NCBI GenBank assembly: GCA_021851465.1
Contig: JAJZDL010000161.1
Location: 1-6,717 of the forward strand
Direction: 5' to 3'
Source: Acidobacteriota bacterium
GTDB taxonomy: Bacteria; Acidobacteriota; Terriglobia; Terriglobales; Acidobacteriaceae
DNA length: 6,717 nucleotides
A program made the position numbers and the translations under genes. Position 1 is the first letter of the stretch. Each line of letters opens with the position of its first letter. The notes below the pieces were generated by a model that was not told the DNA's origin, did not search any database, and worked only from the letters and a program-made list of their open reading frames with translations. Positions 6,229-6,717 of the stretch are shown here, piece after piece.

Positions 6229-6263
6229 CCCCGCGAAAGATGCAGCCGTTGAATTTCGCAGGG
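6229..6263 (+). terminator. Hairpin immediately after fucU, possible terminator
   Basis: CCCCGCGAAA (6229-6238) and TTTCGCAGGG (6254-6263) form a 10-bp stem with one C-A mismatch and a 15-nt loop, beginning on the base after the fucU stop. No T-run follows (TCGGGAGG), so it is not a classic intrinsic terminator. It may act as a 3'-end stabiliser or as part of the repeat structure further right. Confidence 0.35.
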
Positions 6264-6332
6264 TCGGGAGGATTGGAGCGGGCCTTCGGGCTGGTGGCTT
6301 TTTGCAAGCGCGCGGGGCGGGGTGGTTGCGGG

Positions 6333-6401
6333 CCGCGAAAGTATATATTTAATAGTCTATATTAAGACCCCCCCCATCCCCCCCTTTTCTGCATTTCGCG
6401 G
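6333..6401. repeat. Inverted repeat CCGCGAAA ... TTTCGCGG enclosing AT-rich and C-rich tracts
   Basis: CCGCGAAA (6333-6340) and TTTCGCGG (6394-6401) are exact reverse complements separated by 53 nt. The interior holds TATATATTTAATAGTCTATATTAAG followed by C8-AT-C7-TTTT. The same arm sequence occurs after fucU: CCCGCGAAA at 6230-6238 pairs perfectly over 9 bp with 6394-6402. Confidence 0.55.
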
Positions 6402-6555
6402 GATAAGGTGAGTGTTTTCTATGGCTCCAGGGCAAAGTATAGAGGATAAAGACTTTGTGCGTAAGCCGATTGGATTCAGTGGCTTGCGGGGTGATGGTGG
6501 CGGCAAAGTATTCAATCGGTGGGGCTTACAGCTAAAGTATTGACAATAGATGGCT
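6336..6555 (+). repeat. Dispersed AAAGTAT(T) / GGCTT repeat family
   Basis: AAAGTAT recurs at 6338-6344, 6434-6440, 6505-6511 and 6534-6540. The clearest pair is CAAAGTATTCAAT (6504-6516) and CTAAAGTATTGACAAT (6532-6547), 28 nt apart. After these, and also once on its own, comes a GGCTT or GACTT block: 6451-6455, 6481-6485, 6524-6528 and 6551-6555. The array is degenerate and irregularly spaced, unlike a CRISPR array, with no conserved long repeat. Confidence 0.5.
6368..6388 (+). repeat. Homopolymeric C tracts (C8-AT-C7-TTTT)
   Basis: Eight C, then AT, seven C and four T, following AAGA. Such runs are prone to slippage and assembly error, so their exact length should be treated with caution. 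No gene reads through them, so phase variation of a protein is not suggested. Confidence 0.7.
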
Positions 6556-6613
6556 TATGGTGGAGCCGCCATGGGGGTGATGCTCAGGCTTCGCGGCGGC
6601 CGAGGGTTTTAGG

Positions 6614-6630
6614 GCGGGCCTTCAGCCCGC
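6614..6630. repeat. REP-like hairpin GCGGGC-CTTCA-GCCCGC
   Basis: A 6-bp perfect stem with a CTTCA loop. Its core GGGCCTTCAGCCC differs by one base from the core of the hairpin at 6651-6669, marking both as members of one palindromic repeat type. Confidence 0.55.
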
Positions 6631-6650
6631 GGACGGGTTTGTTGCGGCCT

Positions 6651-6669
6651 CCTGGGCCTTCGGCCCAGG
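6651..6669. repeat. REP-like hairpin CCTGGGCC-TTC-GGCCCAGG
   Basis: A perfect 8-bp inverted repeat with a 3-nt loop, containing GGGCCTTCGGCCC. It is very stable as RNA or single-stranded DNA. It could serve as a bidirectional terminator for a gene beyond the right edge, but no T-run follows on the plus strand. Confidence 0.6.
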
Positions 6670-6681
6670 CTAGGATAGGGC

Positions 6682-6694
6682 GCGCCGTTGGCGC
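6682..6694. repeat. Small hairpin GCGCC-GTT-GGCGC
   Basis: A perfect 5-bp inverted repeat with a 3-nt loop, 12 nt to the right of the 6651-6669 hairpin and separated by TAGGATAGG. It is the third GC-rich hairpin within 81 nt. Confidence 0.45.
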
Positions 6695-6717
6695 TCTGCC
6701 TGGGTGGCTTGAGCAGG

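Larger units (their letters stand above)
6229..6717. other. Gene-free, repeat-rich intergenic stretch
   Basis: About 490 bp with no open frame that has a credible start, Shine-Dalgarno and family-like protein. The contents from left to right are: a hairpin after fucU; a G-rich segment with GGGCCTTCGGG (6280-6290); CGCGAAA/TTTCGCG arms around an AT-rich patch (TATATATTTAATAGTCTATA, 6342-6361); C-tracts; dispersed CAAAGTAT and GGCTT motifs; and a cluster of GC-rich hairpins. The composition resembles mobile or mosaic intergenic repeats of acidobacterial genomes, from memory and not checked. Confidence 0.6.

Noticed and set aside
6433..6545. CRISPR array from the recurring CAAAGTAT motif
   Set aside because: The repeated core is only 7-9 bases, copies are degenerate and spacing is irregular (28 to about 97 nt); no cas genes are present.
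6229..6717. Riboswitch, tRNA or other known structured RNA in the right-hand gap
   Set aside because: I could fold only simple hairpins and saw no tRNA arm set or recognisable riboswitch core.

Overview
This 6.7 kb window carries two chromosomal gene sets facing away from each other, flanked by insertion-sequence debris on the left and a repeat-rich non-coding stretch on the right. The moderately high G+C content, the small-metabolism gene content and above all the style of the right-hand intergenic DNA (C8/C7 tracts, dispersed CAAAGTATT-type motifs, GGGCCTTCNGCCC hairpins) suggest an Acidobacteriota soil bacterium, probably of the Terriglobia. That assignment is an inference from pattern memory and was not checked.

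Left edge (1-392): two degraded 3' ends of IS5-family transposase genes lie head to tail and share a 97-nt tail. The second is frameshifted. It runs straight into the end of otsB.

Minus strand (3474 down to 387): a two-gene trehalose operon. The promoter-proximal gene encodes a trehalose-6-phosphate synthase (OtsA, GT20) carrying an N-terminal membrane sensor module: two membrane helices around an extracytoplasmic domain, then a HAMP-like linker. The second gene, otsB (trehalose-6-phosphate phosphatase), begins with TTG one base after the otsA stop and uses a Shine-Dalgarno inside the end of otsA. Together they would make trehalose from UDP-glucose and glucose-6-phosphate, with the synthase tied to the membrane.

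Middle (3475-3674): a 200-bp divergent intergenic region that must hold both promoters. A TATAAT box is visible for the rightward operon; the otsA promoter is not evident.

Plus strand (3675-6228): a tightly packed, overlapping three-gene operon. It encodes an aldo/keto reductase, a zinc-dependent medium-chain dehydrogenase and FucU (L-fucose mutarotase). The gene junctions are ATGA and TAATG. FucU is the most diagnostic member and points to L-fucose or a similar 6-deoxy sugar as substrate; the two oxidoreductases then look like sugar or polyol redox enzymes of the same route. No fucose isomerase, kinase, aldolase, lactonase, dehydratase, transporter or regulator is in view, so the full pathway cannot be read here.

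Right edge (6229-6717): about 490 bp with no credible gene. It holds a possible terminator hairpin, interchangeable CGCGAAA/TTTCGCG arms, C-tracts, a family of CAAAGTAT/GGCTT repeats and several GC-rich hairpins. I found no clearly new biological system. The points most worth a second look are the membrane-sensor OtsA fusion, the atypical residues in OtsB and the aldo/keto reductase, the 18-bp palindrome at an operon junction, and the layered intergenic repeats.
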